NCBI GenBank assembly: GCA_021324305.1
Contig: JAJPJI010000034.1
Span: 1 to 64,000 of the forward strand
Length of the DNA stretch: 64,000 nucleotides
Direction: 5' to 3'
DNA from: Gammaproteobacteria bacterium
Lineage (GTDB): Bacteria; Pseudomonadota; Gammaproteobacteria; DSM-16500
Shown: positions 33,116 to 42,411 of the stretch, one piece after another
How the letters are laid out: each line of letters starts with the position of its first letter
Position numbering within the stretch: position 1 is the stretch's first letter
Position numbers and translations under genes: made by a program
The notes under the pieces: generated by a model
Database searches by the model: none
The model's input: only the letters and a program-made list of their open reading frames with translations
Told to the model about the DNA's origin: nothing

Positions 33116-34221
33116 AAATTGTCGCTGATGCGAATATTCCTTTCATTAAAGAGTATTTTGGCTCATATGGCGAACTGGTTCTGGTGCCAGGCCGGAGTAT
33201 TTCCAGCAGTGATGTGAAAGACGCGGACATATTGCTGGTTCGCTCCATCACACATGTTAATGAAAAATTATTGGCGCATTCAAAAGTCAGATTTGTCGGG
33301 AGTGTCACCGCTGGCGCGGATCATCTGGATACAAAGTGGCTGGACCAGGCGGGAATTGTGTGGCGCGTGGCAGTGGGGTTTAATGCGCCTCCGGTCGCGG
33401 ATTATGTGATCAGTGTCATCGCTGCCATGCAAAACAGGCAATTGCTTGCGCGTGACCAATTCAAGGCTGCGATCATCGGTGTGGGTAACGTCGGGAGACT
33501 GGTCGCTGAAAAATTATCATTTTTAAACGCGAACCTTGTATTGTGCGACCCATTACGTGCCATGGTGGAGGCGGATTTCCCTAATGTCCAGCTTGATGAC
33601 TTGTCTGACCTGGACCTGATTTCACTGCACGTTCCGTTGACTACCATAGGCGAATATCCCACTTATCATTTTATCAGCAAGGATTTTTTACAACGGCAAA
33701 AACCAGGCTGTATTCTTTTGAATGCCAGCCGTGGTGCAGTCATTGACTCTTCAGGTCTTGTCAAGCATGGCGCTCATCTCCACTGGTGTTTTGATGTCTG
33801 GGAGCATGAGCCGAAAATTGATAAGGCAGTTCTGGAGCGTGCGCTGATAGCGACGCCGCACATCGCCGGTTATTCTGTGCAGAGCAAGACTCGTGGCATT
33901 GACATGATTTATCACCTGGCAGCGGAGGCTGGAATGATTGAAGAGCAGCCGATATCACCAATTACGATACCGCATCAACAGCTCTCATTTTCGGGCGAAA
34001 GCCATGGCTGGCAAGATATCGTGCTGGGGGTGTTCAACCCAATGGTAGTGACCGCAATGATGCGTACATTGCTGCTGCCTGCCCATGAATATGGGCCGTT
34101 ATTTGATGAAATGCGCAATCACTTCAATTATCGACATGAATTCAGGTATTCAAGAATCGTTGATGCGAAACTGACAGAGCAAGACCGATTGTTGCTGCAG
34201 AGGTTTGGTCTGAGGATGTGA
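33112..34221 (+). CDS. pdxB: 4-phosphoerythronate dehydrogenase PdxB
   Basis: The 369-residue D-2-hydroxyacid dehydrogenase family protein has a PdxB-type N terminus (MKIVADANIPFIKEYFG), an NAD-binding loop IIGVGNVGRLVAEKL at about residues 118-132, and the catalytic Arg, Glu and His regions (LLNASRGAVID, FDVWEHEP, ATPHIAGYS). A C-terminal PdxB dimerisation domain of about 80 residues is present. It oxidises 4-phospho-D-erythronate in deoxyxylulose-5-phosphate-dependent pyridoxal phosphate synthesis. It is coupled to ubiA by a 4-nt overlap. Confidence 0.95.
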   Translation: MKIVADANIPFIKEYFGSYGELVLVPGRSISSSDVKDADILLVRSITHVNEKLLAHSKVRFVGSVTAGADHLDTKWLDQAGIVWRVAVGFNAPPVADYVISVIAAMQNRQLLARDQFKAAIIGVGNVGRLVAEKLSFLNANLVLCDPLRAMVEADFPNVQLDDLSDLDLISLHVPLTTIGEYPTYHFISKDFLQRQKPGCILLNASRGAVIDSSGLVKHGAHLHWCFDVWEHEPKIDKAVLERALIATPHIAGYSVQSKTRGIDMIYHLAAEAGMIEEQPISPITIPHQQLSFSGESHGWQDIVLGVFNPMVVTAMMRTLLLPAHEYGPLFDEMRNHFNYRHEFRYSRIVDAKLTEQDRLLLQRFGLRM

Positions 34222-34250
34222 ATTCGCAGGATATCATTGTGCTGAATCAG

Positions 34251-34281
34251 TTGAGCCCGAATCACCATGATTCGGGTTCAA
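34251..34281. terminator. Hairpin between convergent pdxB and mrcA
   Basis: A 14-bp stem (TTGAGCCCGAATCA / TGATTCGGGTTCAA, one G-T pair) with a 3-nt loop lies 30 nt after the pdxB stop. It is also in position to serve mrcA from the other side. Neither side has a strong U-tract. Confidence 0.5.
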
Positions 34282-34343
34282 CGCACAAGTGTTCGATCAA
34301 GAAAGCGAGACAGGGTTCAGGACTTTCCATAACCTTCGCTATT

Positions 34344-36932
34344 TTAATTGCCGGGATCTGCGCTTCCATCGATGTTTGAAGCATTCTGTTGATCTGCTCC
34401 CTGGTTGTTATCCTGAGTCGCATTGGGAGCAATATCCGGCACATTATTATTCTGCGTCATGCTTTGACTGTTATCCGGATTGGCGGATGACGGTGCGGCG
34501 TTTGCGCCGGTACCCGGATTATTCGTGTCCTGTGTGTTCGCAGCCGGATTGTCTGCACTGCTGGTATCGGGACTGTTCGTTCCGTTTGCATCCGTATTGG
34601 TATCCGTTTCATTGGCATTGTCGCCAGACTCGACTGCGGCGACGCCGTCAATTTCTGGCAGATAGGGTTCCATGAAGTATTCCATAATGGCGCCAGGATT
34701 ATTCACCGAAGTTCGCTTGCCAGTCATGGGATCGATTGGAATGCTCAGAATGCCCGGCGGCTGCGGCGGTATATTTTCTGGTTTTCCTTTCAGCGCAAAC
34801 TGAATGAATTGCATCCACATTGGCAATGCCGCAACAGCGCCGTATTCGTGTAACGATTGAGGCTGGTCAAACCCAACCCATGTGACGGTGACAATGTCAG
34901 GATTGTATCCCGCAAACCAGGCATCGACCTGGTTTTGTGTGGTTCCGGTTTTGCCGGCGAGATCGTTTCGTCCCAGATTTTTCGCCAGTTTGGCAGTACC
35001 GCGCTGTATAACATCATGCAGTGCGGAAGTGATCAGGAAGGCATTTTCTGCGGTGATGACGCGGGGAGCTGCTGCCATATCTTTTGTGCAGTTATTGTTG
35101 CATGCGACCAGAGGCTTGGCCTGGTAAATCACCTCATCCTGCGAGTTTCGAATCGTATCGATGACATAGGGCGCGACTTTTAATCCACCGTTAGCAAATA
35201 CCGCGTAGGCTTGCGCCATTTGCAATGGGGTGACCATGGCTGTTCCGAGCGCCAATGATAAACCGGGCGGTAATTGTGATGGCACAAAGCCGAAATGTCT
35301 GAGGTAGTCAACTGTGTATGGCAGCCCCATCATTGCCAAAAGACGTATGGATACAAGGTTGCGCGATTCAATGATGGCGGTGCGCAGCCGGGTTGGCCCG
35401 TAGAATTTGTGAGTATCGTTTTGCGGCCGCCACAAACTGTTGTCAGTTGTATTTTCGATGACAATCGGTGCGTCATTTATCACGGTCGCGAGCGTGTAAC
35501 CTTTCTCCAGTGCGGCTGAATAGACAAAAGGCTTGAAGCTTGATCCTGGCTGGCGTTGTGCACTGGTAATGCGGTTGAACTTGCTGTTCTGATAATCAAA
35601 ACCGCCGGTCATTGCGAGGATGGAGCCATTTTGCGGATTAAGTGCCACCAGCCCAGCTTCAGCTTTTGGCATTTGTGCTAGTTGATATCCTTGTTGTGTC
35701 GCATTGATCAGGACCACATCACCGAGCTTTAAAATCTGATCGGCGCGTCGTGGCTTTGCACCCAGATAATCCGCATTGATTTGCTTGCGTGCCCAGGAAA
35801 GGCCGTTCCATGGAATAACGGTAAGATTGCCGTTGGATCGTAATACGGTGATGGTCTGTTTTGTCATTTCAACAACAGCGGCTGGTTCAAGACCATTCAC
35901 TACCGGTTTCTTGCGCAGGATTTCTTCCCATTTGGACATGTTATCCAGAGAAGGGTCGCCCAGATTTTCGAGCGGACCGCGGTAACCATGGCGCTGGTCA
36001 TAAGCCAGCAGGTTGTCGCGCACAGATCGATTGGCTGCATTTTGCAGCGAGCTGTCTATGGTTGTGTAAACCTTGAATCCATCTGTGTAAATGCTGTCGC
36101 CGTATACCTGTTCCAGCTGTTCGCGAACCAGTTCAGCAACATAAGGTGCTTTCACTTCCGTCTGGATATCATGATAGCTGGCATTCAGCGGCGCATTGAC
36201 GGCTTTGTTAAATGTTGCTTCATTTATATAGCCTTGTTCGCGCATGCGGGAGAGAACATGATCGCGGCGTTTGATCGCGGCTTGCGGATTCGCGAGCGGG
36301 TTTAATGTCGAAGGCGCTTTTGGCAGTCCGGCAATGACTGCGTACTGGTCAATGGATAATTCATTTAAATGTTTTCCATAATAAATTTCTGCAGCAGCGC
36401 CAACACCGTAAGCGCGATTTCCGAAAAATACCTTGTTCAGGTATAACTCGAGAATTTTTTCCTTTGTCAGTTTATGTTCAATTTTGATCGCTAGCAGAAT
36501 TTCACGCAGCTTGCGGCCAAAAGTTTTGTTCCGAGTGAGATAAAAACTGCGCGCGACCTGCATGGTAATCGTGCTGCCACCTTGCAGCTTTCTGCCGGTG
36601 AGTAAAAGTTGCACCGCTGCTCTTCCCAATCCCTGTATGTCTACGCCGGAATGCTGGAAATAGCGCTGGTCTTCTGTTGCTAGGAATGCCTGTATCAAAG
36701 GCTTGGGAATCTGGTCATAGGGAATGGGGATGCGGCGCTTTTCGCCGAAAGTCGCAATCAGCTTGCCATCATGGGTGAAAATCTGGAGTGGAACCTGCAG
36801 CTGGACTGTATTTAATGCATCAATGTCAGGCAGCTCGAATTCCATATAATAAAGTACGCTTGCCACCAGGATAGTGAAGACAATAAAAGAAAATATGATG
36901 ATTCTTCGAATGAGACGGAAAAAATGATTCAT
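34344..36932 (-). CDS. mrcA: Penicillin-binding protein 1A (class A PBP)
   Basis: The 862-residue bifunctional peptidoglycan synthase has an N-terminal membrane anchor (about residues 10-30). Its GT51 glycosyltransferase domain has the signatures ATEDQRYFQHSGVD, GGSTITMQVARSFYL and YLNKVFFGNRAYGVGAAAE. The transpeptidase domain has catalytic SSFK (QPGSSFKPF), SRN (ESRNLVS) and KTGTT. The final 90 or so residues are an unusual Asn/Asp/Thr/Ala-rich low-complexity tail. It is divergent from pilM across 190 nt, the same arrangement as mrcA-hofM in Escherichia coli. Confidence 0.95.
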   Translation of the reverse strand: MNHFFRLIRRIIIFSFIVFTILVASVLYYMEFELPDIDALNTVQLQVPLQIFTHDGKLIATFGEKRRIPIPYDQIPKPLIQAFLATEDQRYFQHSGVDIQGLGRAAVQLLLTGRKLQGGSTITMQVARSFYLTRNKTFGRKLREILLAIKIEHKLTKEKILELYLNKVFFGNRAYGVGAAAEIYYGKHLNELSIDQYAVIAGLPKAPSTLNPLANPQAAIKRRDHVLSRMREQGYINEATFNKAVNAPLNASYHDIQTEVKAPYVAELVREQLEQVYGDSIYTDGFKVYTTIDSSLQNAANRSVRDNLLAYDQRHGYRGPLENLGDPSLDNMSKWEEILRKKPVVNGLEPAAVVEMTKQTITVLRSNGNLTVIPWNGLSWARKQINADYLGAKPRRADQILKLGDVVLINATQQGYQLAQMPKAEAGLVALNPQNGSILAMTGGFDYQNSKFNRITSAQRQPGSSFKPFVYSAALEKGYTLATVINDAPIVIENTTDNSLWRPQNDTHKFYGPTRLRTAIIESRNLVSIRLLAMMGLPYTVDYLRHFGFVPSQLPPGLSLALGTAMVTPLQMAQAYAVFANGGLKVAPYVIDTIRNSQDEVIYQAKPLVACNNNCTKDMAAAPRVITAENAFLITSALHDVIQRGTAKLAKNLGRNDLAGKTGTTQNQVDAWFAGYNPDIVTVTWVGFDQPQSLHEYGAVAALPMWMQFIQFALKGKPENIPPQPPGILSIPIDPMTGKRTSVNNPGAIMEYFMEPYLPEIDGVAAVESGDNANETDTNTDANGTNSPDTSSADNPAANTQDTNNPGTGANAAPSSANPDNSQSMTQNNNVPDIAPNATQDNNQGADQQNASNIDGSADPGN

Positions 36933-37170
36933 AGTCTATAAAAATCTTGCATTTGAAAGGGCATAAAGTATATTAACATGATCTTTGTCTGCGCAACCTA
37001 TCTTTTCGTAAGACTACCAGTTGTACCAGCTTTTGTCTATTTTGTGATCTTTCGATGTAGAGCCTATCCCAAAACCCCCATCCTTTCAACTCACAACGTC
37101 TCATGATGTTTCTGCCGCAAAGCGAATGCGCGTGACTGCGTTCATAACCCTCGTGCAAGGAGTGCGTAAC

Positions 37171-38109
37171 TTGAAAATTTCTCATTTATTATCATCATCA
37201 TTAGTAGGTATTGATGTTCAGCCCCGGGCCATACGGCTGGTGCATGTAAGAAAAAGAAGACGTGAATTTATTCTGGAAAGTGCGGTTAGCCGCGAGCTTG
37301 CTGCGGGTATTGTTGCAGATGGCAGGATCAGGGAATGGGAATTATTTGCAGAGATATTGACCAGCCTTGTACATGACCATGATTTGTCAGGCATGACTGC
37401 CAGTATCAGTCTGCCTGTGAGTCTGGTGCGCATGCAGTGTTTATCAGTGCCAGCCGGTATATCGGATACACTGATAGAAGCGGAGATCAAATATCAGATT
37501 GAGCGCGATTTTCCAGGCATGACTGAATCGCTATGTATCGATTTCAGCGTCTCGGGACAAAGGGAAAACGAGAGCCTCGATGTGTTTTTTATTGCGGCAC
37601 GCAAGGAATATCTCGAACAATATGTTAATTGCATCAACTCCGCTGGGCTGCGGGTGAAAATCGTTGATATCGATGTCTGCGCCTTGACGCGGTTATTCAG
37701 TTATTGTCCGGAAATGATGATGATGCAGGGAGAGGTGTGCGCAATTGTTGTTGTGTCAGATGATATCGTGTCATTGATCATTTATTCAGAGCGGGGGATT
37801 CTGCACCATCAAGATTGGGAGGCGGGTATTGGCGCAGATTTATTGACACAGGTAAAAACGCGCATGCAGATTTTTTTTGCCTCCCGGCGTGATATCGTCG
37901 TCCATAAACTGGCTATTTATTGCAAGAATGCCGTTCAGCAGGCTCCTGTTTCCCATTTTCATGGCGTGATGTCATCACGCATCTGTCATCCTGATTTGTC
38001 CTCGATAATCAAATTTGGAACCCGTGTCCAGTTTGATTCCGGTTCGGAAATTTTTTCCGGATTTCTGGTTGCGTGTGGCGTGGCCATGCGGGAGGCGCCT
38101 GTATGGTGA
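37171..38109 (+). CDS. pilM: Type IV pilus / competence assembly protein PilM (HofM/ComA-like)
   Basis: PilM-type actin-like protein has VGIDVQPRAIRLVHV at the N terminus (phosphate-binding region) and IKYQIERDFPG as in PilM. It assembles on the cytosolic face with PilN-PilO to align the pilus or DNA-uptake machine. I chose TTG at 37171 because AAGGAG lies 8 nt before it and the product starts like other PilM proteins. An upstream ATG at 37126 would add 15 residues but has no binding site. The 3' end overlaps the pilN frame by 37 nt if an early pilN start is used; the ATG at 38103 shortens this to 7 nt. Confidence 0.85.
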   Translation: MKISHLLSSSLVGIDVQPRAIRLVHVRKRRREFILESAVSRELAAGIVADGRIREWELFAEILTSLVHDHDLSGMTASISLPVSLVRMQCLSVPAGISDTLIEAEIKYQIERDFPGMTESLCIDFSVSGQRENESLDVFFIAARKEYLEQYVNCINSAGLRVKIVDIDVCALTRLFSYCPEMMMMQGEVCAIVVVSDDIVSLIIYSERGILHHQDWEAGIGADLLTQVKTRMQIFFASRRDIVVHKLAIYCKNAVQQAPVSHFHGVMSSRICHPDLSSIIKFGTRVQFDSGSEIFSGFLVACGVAMREAPVW

Positions 38110-38627
38110 CAATTAATTTATTGCCGTGGCGTCAATACGAAAAGGCATATCAGACCAGGAGAATAAAATTAATATTCTTATTGGTGATTTTATTGTCTGT
38201 GACAAATATCGTTGCAGGTTATTTGCTGGTATCGAGGCAGGTGAGACAATCTGGTCTGCGTGTCGCAGCGTTAACTGATGAAATCAATCGATATCAAATG
38301 CACAGTCGTTTGCTGCGAGTGGCAGTTCCGCCAGTCGACGGAAGTATTGGAAATCGGTATGGTCAGGAATTCACGGCGGCTAGATTATTTGCCGGATTAG
38401 GCAGGGATCAGACGCAGGATGTCTGCTTTACGGAAATCAAGCGCAATAAAGGCACAATTCTGTTTGTGGGGAAAACACGTTCCGCGGCTGATTTGACCGA
38501 CTATCTACGTCGATGGAACGTGGGATATCTTTTTTCGGAAATCACACTAAAGCTTCTTGAGCAAGAAAATGGTTTGATGCGATTTATCTTCCAGGCTCAG
38601 GAAAATCAATCCTCCGCGAGAAACTAA
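38103..38627 (+). CDS. pilN: Type IV pilus / competence assembly protein PilN (HofN-like)
   Basis: PilN-type bitopic membrane protein has the characteristic opening MVTINLLPWRQ (INLLPWR binds PilM), a membrane span at about residues 20-42 and a periplasmic coiled-coil/ferredoxin-like domain. I chose ATG at 38103 (MVTINLLPW) because PilN proteins start there; an in-frame start at 38073 would add ten residues within pilM. At about 174 residues it is of normal length. The gene lies between pilM and the fused pilO-pilP gene in one operon. Confidence 0.85.
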   Translation: MVTINLLPWRQYEKAYQTRRIKLIFLLVILLSVTNIVAGYLLVSRQVRQSGLRVAALTDEINRYQMHSRLLRVAVPPVDGSIGNRYGQEFTAARLFAGLGRDQTQDVCFTEIKRNKGTILFVGKTRSAADLTDYLRRWNVGYLFSEITLKLLEQENGLMRFIFQAQENQSSARN

Positions 38628-38660
38628 AATATTTCAAATCCAGCATGGAGAGCTTTTCAG

Positions 38661-39476
38661 ATGCGTTACCAATACCGTTGGTTTTATGCTGCGGCGATGA
38701 TGTTATTGCTGATTGCCGCCGGATATTTTGAAGTGATTGCACCGGAGGTGCGTCAGCTGATTTTGTTAAACATGAGAGAACAGGAATTGAAAGATAAAAT
38801 TCATGCGTCAAGCCGGATTGTAACCCAGGTCTCCGGCAGTAAAAGGTCGCGGCGGGAGACGCAAAAAGAGGAATTGAGCTGGCTGCAAGACCTGTCTGGA
38901 CGCGTGCATCTGAGTGGTTTGTCATTGGAGGCAGTCAGGGTGATTTCATCACATAACCTGCAGATGCCAGGCAGCAAGACAGCACAACTGGTTGTGCAGG
39001 GAGGCTTCCCGCAAATGATGGCTCTTTTGTCTGCTGCAGACAAAGAGGATTTTTCGACACAGATACAGGATTTTGTCATTAGGCTGACGGCACAGGACCA
39101 GTTGCAGATGAATATGATGATTGTTCCTCGCCAGAATGCAGATCCACTGACTGAGAGTGCATTAGGGAATGTTCCTGTCGATAGCCAGGGTATGCATAAT
39201 TCATTCTGCATGCCGGAAATTATAAAAGATAAAATACAGGTTCAAGATGCATCGGAGAGCAGTCATGTTCCGCTCGCCCTGATAAAAATGATTGGTTATG
39301 TGCATCAGGGTGGTCGTGCCCAGGCGCTGGCTTTATTGCCAGATCATCGAATGATCCCTGTTTCTGTCTGGTCAGAAATAGGGAAAGAGCACGGGATTGT
39401 AGCGGCCATACAACCAGACCGTATGGTGATCAATGTTCCCGGCAAGAAGAAGTTGGAAGTGAAGTTATCTCAATAA
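38661..39476 (+). CDS. Fused PilO-PilP type IV pilus / competence protein
   Basis: The 271-residue protein combines two neighbouring pilus subunits. Residues about 1-165 look like PilO: a short cytosolic tail, a membrane span at 10-28, a coiled coil, and the ferredoxin-like periplasmic part ending FVIRLTAQDQLQMNMMIV. Residues about 205-271 look like PilP/HofP: ALIKMIGYVHQGGRAQALAL, VSVWSEIGKEHGIV and IQPDRMVINVPGK. PilP is normally a separate lipoprotein docking to the secretin. Here there is no lipobox, and anchoring is by the PilO span. The operon order pilM-pilN-[pilO-pilP]-pilQ has exactly one gene where two are expected. A sequencing-frame artefact is unlikely because the frame is open throughout. 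Confidence 0.75.
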   Translation: MRYQYRWFYAAAMMLLLIAAGYFEVIAPEVRQLILLNMREQELKDKIHASSRIVTQVSGSKRSRRETQKEELSWLQDLSGRVHLSGLSLEAVRVISSHNLQMPGSKTAQLVVQGGFPQMMALLSAADKEDFSTQIQDFVIRLTAQDQLQMNMMIVPRQNADPLTESALGNVPVDSQGMHNSFCMPEIIKDKIQVQDASESSHVPLALIKMIGYVHQGGRAQALALLPDHRMIPVSVWSEIGKEHGIVAAIQPDRMVINVPGKKKLEVKLSQ

Positions 39477-39549
39477 CTGCGTTTTTCAGTGCGGTCAGTA
39501 TCCAGTCATTATCACAACACAAGCGATATACAATTAAGGGAGTTATCTG

Positions 39550-40779
39550 ATGATAAGATGCATTTTCAACAAACTTCTGATCTTGATGTTCATTGTCTGC
39601 ATGAGTGCAGGGCGTACATATCCTGCTGCGGCAAATTTGTCCCTGGAATTGCGAAATGCGAATCTTCAGGACGCCATTCGCCTGATAGCCGGGTTTCTTG
39701 ATATGAATATTATTATCAGTCCAGCTGTGCGCGGTGCTGTCACGCTGCGCTTGCATGATGTGGTTCCCGATGATGCATTAAATTTGCTGTTAACTTCCTA
39801 TGGTCTGGAAAAATGGAAGTCCGGAAACGTTGTGCTGATCGCGCCCCAGGATGAATTGATCAAGCGCAAGCAGGATGAGTTAAAGTGGCAGGAGCTCAGA
39901 GAAGCGACAGCGCCTGTGCAAATCAGGGTTTGGCAAATCAGGTATGCAAGAGCGGAAGAGATTGCCCGTTTGTTGCAGGATGAACACGCTTCGCTGATAT
40001 CCCGACGCGGCCGGGTGCGGGTAGATGTACGAACAAACAGAATTTGCATTCAGGATATATCGTCTCGTGTGGAGGAAGTCCGCCGGTTAATTGACAGACT
40101 GGATTTGCCAGTGCAGCAGATTTCTATAGAGGCGCGTCTTGCAAGTGTGGATAATGACTTTGAACATGAATTGGGCATCCAGTTTTCTGTCAATCCTGAA
40201 GTTGAAGATAGAAATGCTGCTCAATCATTGTTGCGGGAGAAAAATCGCTATAGTCTGGCCATTGCCAAACTGGCGGATGGGTCTCTATTGGATGTAAAAT
40301 TAAACGCTCTGGAAAAAGCTGGGCATGCCCGCCTTATATCAAGCCCAAGTTTGTTCACAGCGAATCAACAGCCTGCTTCTATAGAAGCGGGGGAGGAAGT
40401 CCCGTATCAGGAAGTAAGTGAAAGCGGGGGTACAGCAGTCACTTTTAAAAAAGCGGTGTTGGGGTTGAAAGTAACACCGCAAATATTGCCAGGGAACAAG
40501 GTTCTGCTGCAATTACAGGTTAATCAGGACAGACCGATTAACAAGGTGATACTGGGAATGCCAGCTATAAGTACACGTCAGATTTTGACCAGTATTATAG
40601 CGAGCAATGGACAAACGATTGTATTGGGAGGCATTTATGAAACAAATAGGGAAAGTGGCTATCAGGGTTTACCCCTTATCAGCCGGGTACCATTGTTGGG
40701 CGTGCTGTTTAGGCAACAAAATACACTGGAAAATAAAAGGCAGCTTTTGATTTTTGTAACACCAAAAATAATTAGTTGA
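39550..40779 (+). CDS. pilQ: Short secretin PilQ/HofQ (ComE-like)
   Basis: The 409-residue secretin has a signal peptide (to about residue 24, ending TYPAAA). It then has an STN/N0 domain (LSLELRNANLQDAIRLIAGFLDMNIIIS), an N1 domain (VWQIRYARAEEIARLL) and the C-terminal secretin pore. Pore motifs include ALEKAGHARLISSPSLFTANQQPASI, VTPQILPGNKV and QTIVLGGIYE. The AMIN domains of full PilQ (about 700 residues) are absent. Length matches E. coli HofQ and Haemophilus ComE, so a competence-type DNA uptake pilus is likely. The stop is 5 nt before the aroK ATG. Confidence 0.9.
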   Translation: MIRCIFNKLLILMFIVCMSAGRTYPAAANLSLELRNANLQDAIRLIAGFLDMNIIISPAVRGAVTLRLHDVVPDDALNLLLTSYGLEKWKSGNVVLIAPQDELIKRKQDELKWQELREATAPVQIRVWQIRYARAEEIARLLQDEHASLISRRGRVRVDVRTNRICIQDISSRVEEVRRLIDRLDLPVQQISIEARLASVDNDFEHELGIQFSVNPEVEDRNAAQSLLREKNRYSLAIAKLADGSLLDVKLNALEKAGHARLISSPSLFTANQQPASIEAGEEVPYQEVSESGGTAVTFKKAVLGLKVTPQILPGNKVLLQLQVNQDRPINKVILGMPAISTRQILTSIIASNGQTIVLGGIYETNRESGYQGLPLISRVPLLGVLFRQQNTLENKRQLLIFVTPKIIS

Positions 40780-40784
40780 TAAAC

Positions 40785-41315
40785 ATGAAAACTGGGCGCA
40801 ATAACATATTTCTGATTGGACCAATGGGTGCTGGCAAAACCAGCGTTGGCCGGTATTTGGCAAAGCAGCTAAATAAAGAGTTTTTTGACTCGGATCATGA
40901 AATCGAAAAAAAAACCGGCGTCAGCCTGACCTGGATTTATGATCTGGAGGGGCTGGCAGGTTTCCGTCAGCGTGAAATGAAGGTGATTGACGAGCTAAGC
41001 ACACTGGATAATATAGTTTTGTCGACGGGCGGGGGGTGTGTTGAAACGCCCGAAGTGCGTGAAATTTTAAAACACCGTGGCATAGTCATCTACATGGAAG
41101 TTTCCTTGCAGACACAATTAAATCGTTTGAAGCGGGATAAGAAAAGACCGCTTTTGCAAGGCGATAATCCGCAGGAAGTATTGATCCGTCTGTGGGAAGA
41201 GAGAGAGCCTTTTTACGAAAATATTGCTGATTTTACCGTTATTACTGACAATCGTTCTGTTCATGACGTTTGTGATGAAATTCTTGCCTGGCTGGGCAAT
41301 ACCGCAAAAACCTGA
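40785..41315 (+). CDS. aroK: Shikimate kinase AroK
   Basis: This 176-residue shikimate kinase has Walker A GPMGAGKTS at residues 11-19, DSDHEIEKKTG (shikimate-binding Asp), FRQREMKVI (catalytic Arg) and STGGGCVET. It phosphorylates shikimate in chorismate synthesis. I chose the ATG at 40785; an overlapping TTG at 40776 has no binding site. It follows the secretin gene as in E. coli and Haemophilus. The usual next gene, aroB, is not here: the following genes are on the opposite strand. Confidence 0.95.
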   Translation: MKTGRNNIFLIGPMGAGKTSVGRYLAKQLNKEFFDSDHEIEKKTGVSLTWIYDLEGLAGFRQREMKVIDELSTLDNIVLSTGGGCVETPEVREILKHRGIVIYMEVSLQTQLNRLKRDKKRPLLQGDNPQEVLIRLWEEREPFYENIADFTVITDNRSVHDVCDEILAWLGNTAKT

Positions 41316-41349
41316 TGTGCAAAATATAAAGAATGATCGCGATTTTTTC

Positions 41350-42270
41350 TTATTGAGTATATAAAGACTCAATCACCCTGTCAGCATGCTGCGCGATAAA
41401 TCCTGTGAAATAATCGTTCCATCGCATAGGTTTTTCACAGTCGGGACCAGGGTATCGCCATACAAATTCCACAAATCCTGTTGGTATGTCAATTTCTCCA
41501 TCGACAAGTTTGACGGTGCGGGAGATGCCCAGCGTTGAACCTTGCTCAATGCCTGCGGACTCTCCGCCTTTCAGGGTGCCGCCTTCACTATTGAGGCGCA
41601 GCTGGACTTCTTCTTCGATAAATCGATGAAAGCCGGCAAGGCTAGTAAAGTAATCGAGCAAATGGATGGATAGTGTAAAATGGTTCGGACGGCGTCCGAA
41701 TATTAATACCCAGGATAATAACTCATTAAATTCCCTGACCATTAAAAATTCGCTGATGGTCGGCAGCGGCCAATCTCTGCCGGACAGATATTGCATTATA
41801 ATGCTGGTGCAGTGCTTTGCGGCTTCCGCATTTCCTGATGATGCCTGCTGTGAAAGGTTGCGGATGGTTTGCAGCGGTGCTTTTTGTGCCAGATGTGAAT
41901 ATTTTTCAATGATTGCTCTGATTTCAGCTGGCATTTCATCCAGTCGAAAATCAGCTACCACTACTTGAGGCAATGCATCCGGCGCAGGTAATTCCCTGCT
42001 GCTGGATTCGGCCATCCAGAGAAAATCATTTTGCTTGTCAGCCAGATAATCCCTGCCCTGTTCGATGTAACCAATCTCTGAAAATATCTGACTCAAATAT
42101 GAAATGCCGCTATTAGGTCCGGGAAGATCAATAATGGCGAAATGATCGAGAATAAGCCTGCTTACGCCTTTCCGGCTCAATGCGGCTTCGATACGCAGCA
42201 TATCAGGAGATGTATCACGATATTGATTCCATAGCTGCTGCACAATATTTTTGCGAAGTTGCTCTCTCAT
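41350..42270 (-). CDS. DUF1338 family protein (HglS-like, 2-oxoadipate dioxygenase/decarboxylase fold)
   Basis: This 306-residue protein shows the DUF1338 pattern of three metal-ligand regions: DHFAIIDL (first His), GRRPNHFTLSIH (second His) and GFVEFVWRYP (Glu). EQGSTLGISRTV matches the conserved EQSST segment. The family includes the Fe(II)-dependent HglS/YdcJ enzymes that convert 2-oxoadipate to 2-hydroxyglutarate in lysine breakdown. Start ATG at 42270 is chosen because GAGGTG lies 6 nt before it; an ATG at 42363 has none. No other lysine catabolism genes are nearby, so the substrate is uncertain. It may be co-transcribed with polX (141 nt apart). Confidence 0.7.
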   Translation of the reverse strand: MREQLRKNIVQQLWNQYRDTSPDMLRIEAALSRKGVSRLILDHFAIIDLPGPNSGISYLSQIFSEIGYIEQGRDYLADKQNDFLWMAESSSRELPAPDALPQVVVADFRLDEMPAEIRAIIEKYSHLAQKAPLQTIRNLSQQASSGNAEAAKHCTSIIMQYLSGRDWPLPTISEFLMVREFNELLSWVLIFGRRPNHFTLSIHLLDYFTSLAGFHRFIEEEVQLRLNSEGGTLKGGESAGIEQGSTLGISRTVKLVDGEIDIPTGFVEFVWRYPGPDCEKPMRWNDYFTGFIAQHADRVIESLYTQ

Positions 42271-42411
42271 GGCGGCACCTCGTATTCTCTTTCTCTGTTG
42301 TTGGCACGTATTGTAGTGCGACTTGCACATACAAAGCGAGTCTTTCAGAGCATTCATGGGCAAGTAATCATGGAGGCGATGTGCAAAATGCGAGCTTAGA
42401 AATTAAACGAT

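Noticed and set aside
37060-37080. AGCCTATCCCAAAACCCC-like sequence before pilM, reminiscent of an insertion sequence end
   Set aside because: No inverted partner, target duplication or transposase remnant is nearby, so an IS origin cannot be supported.
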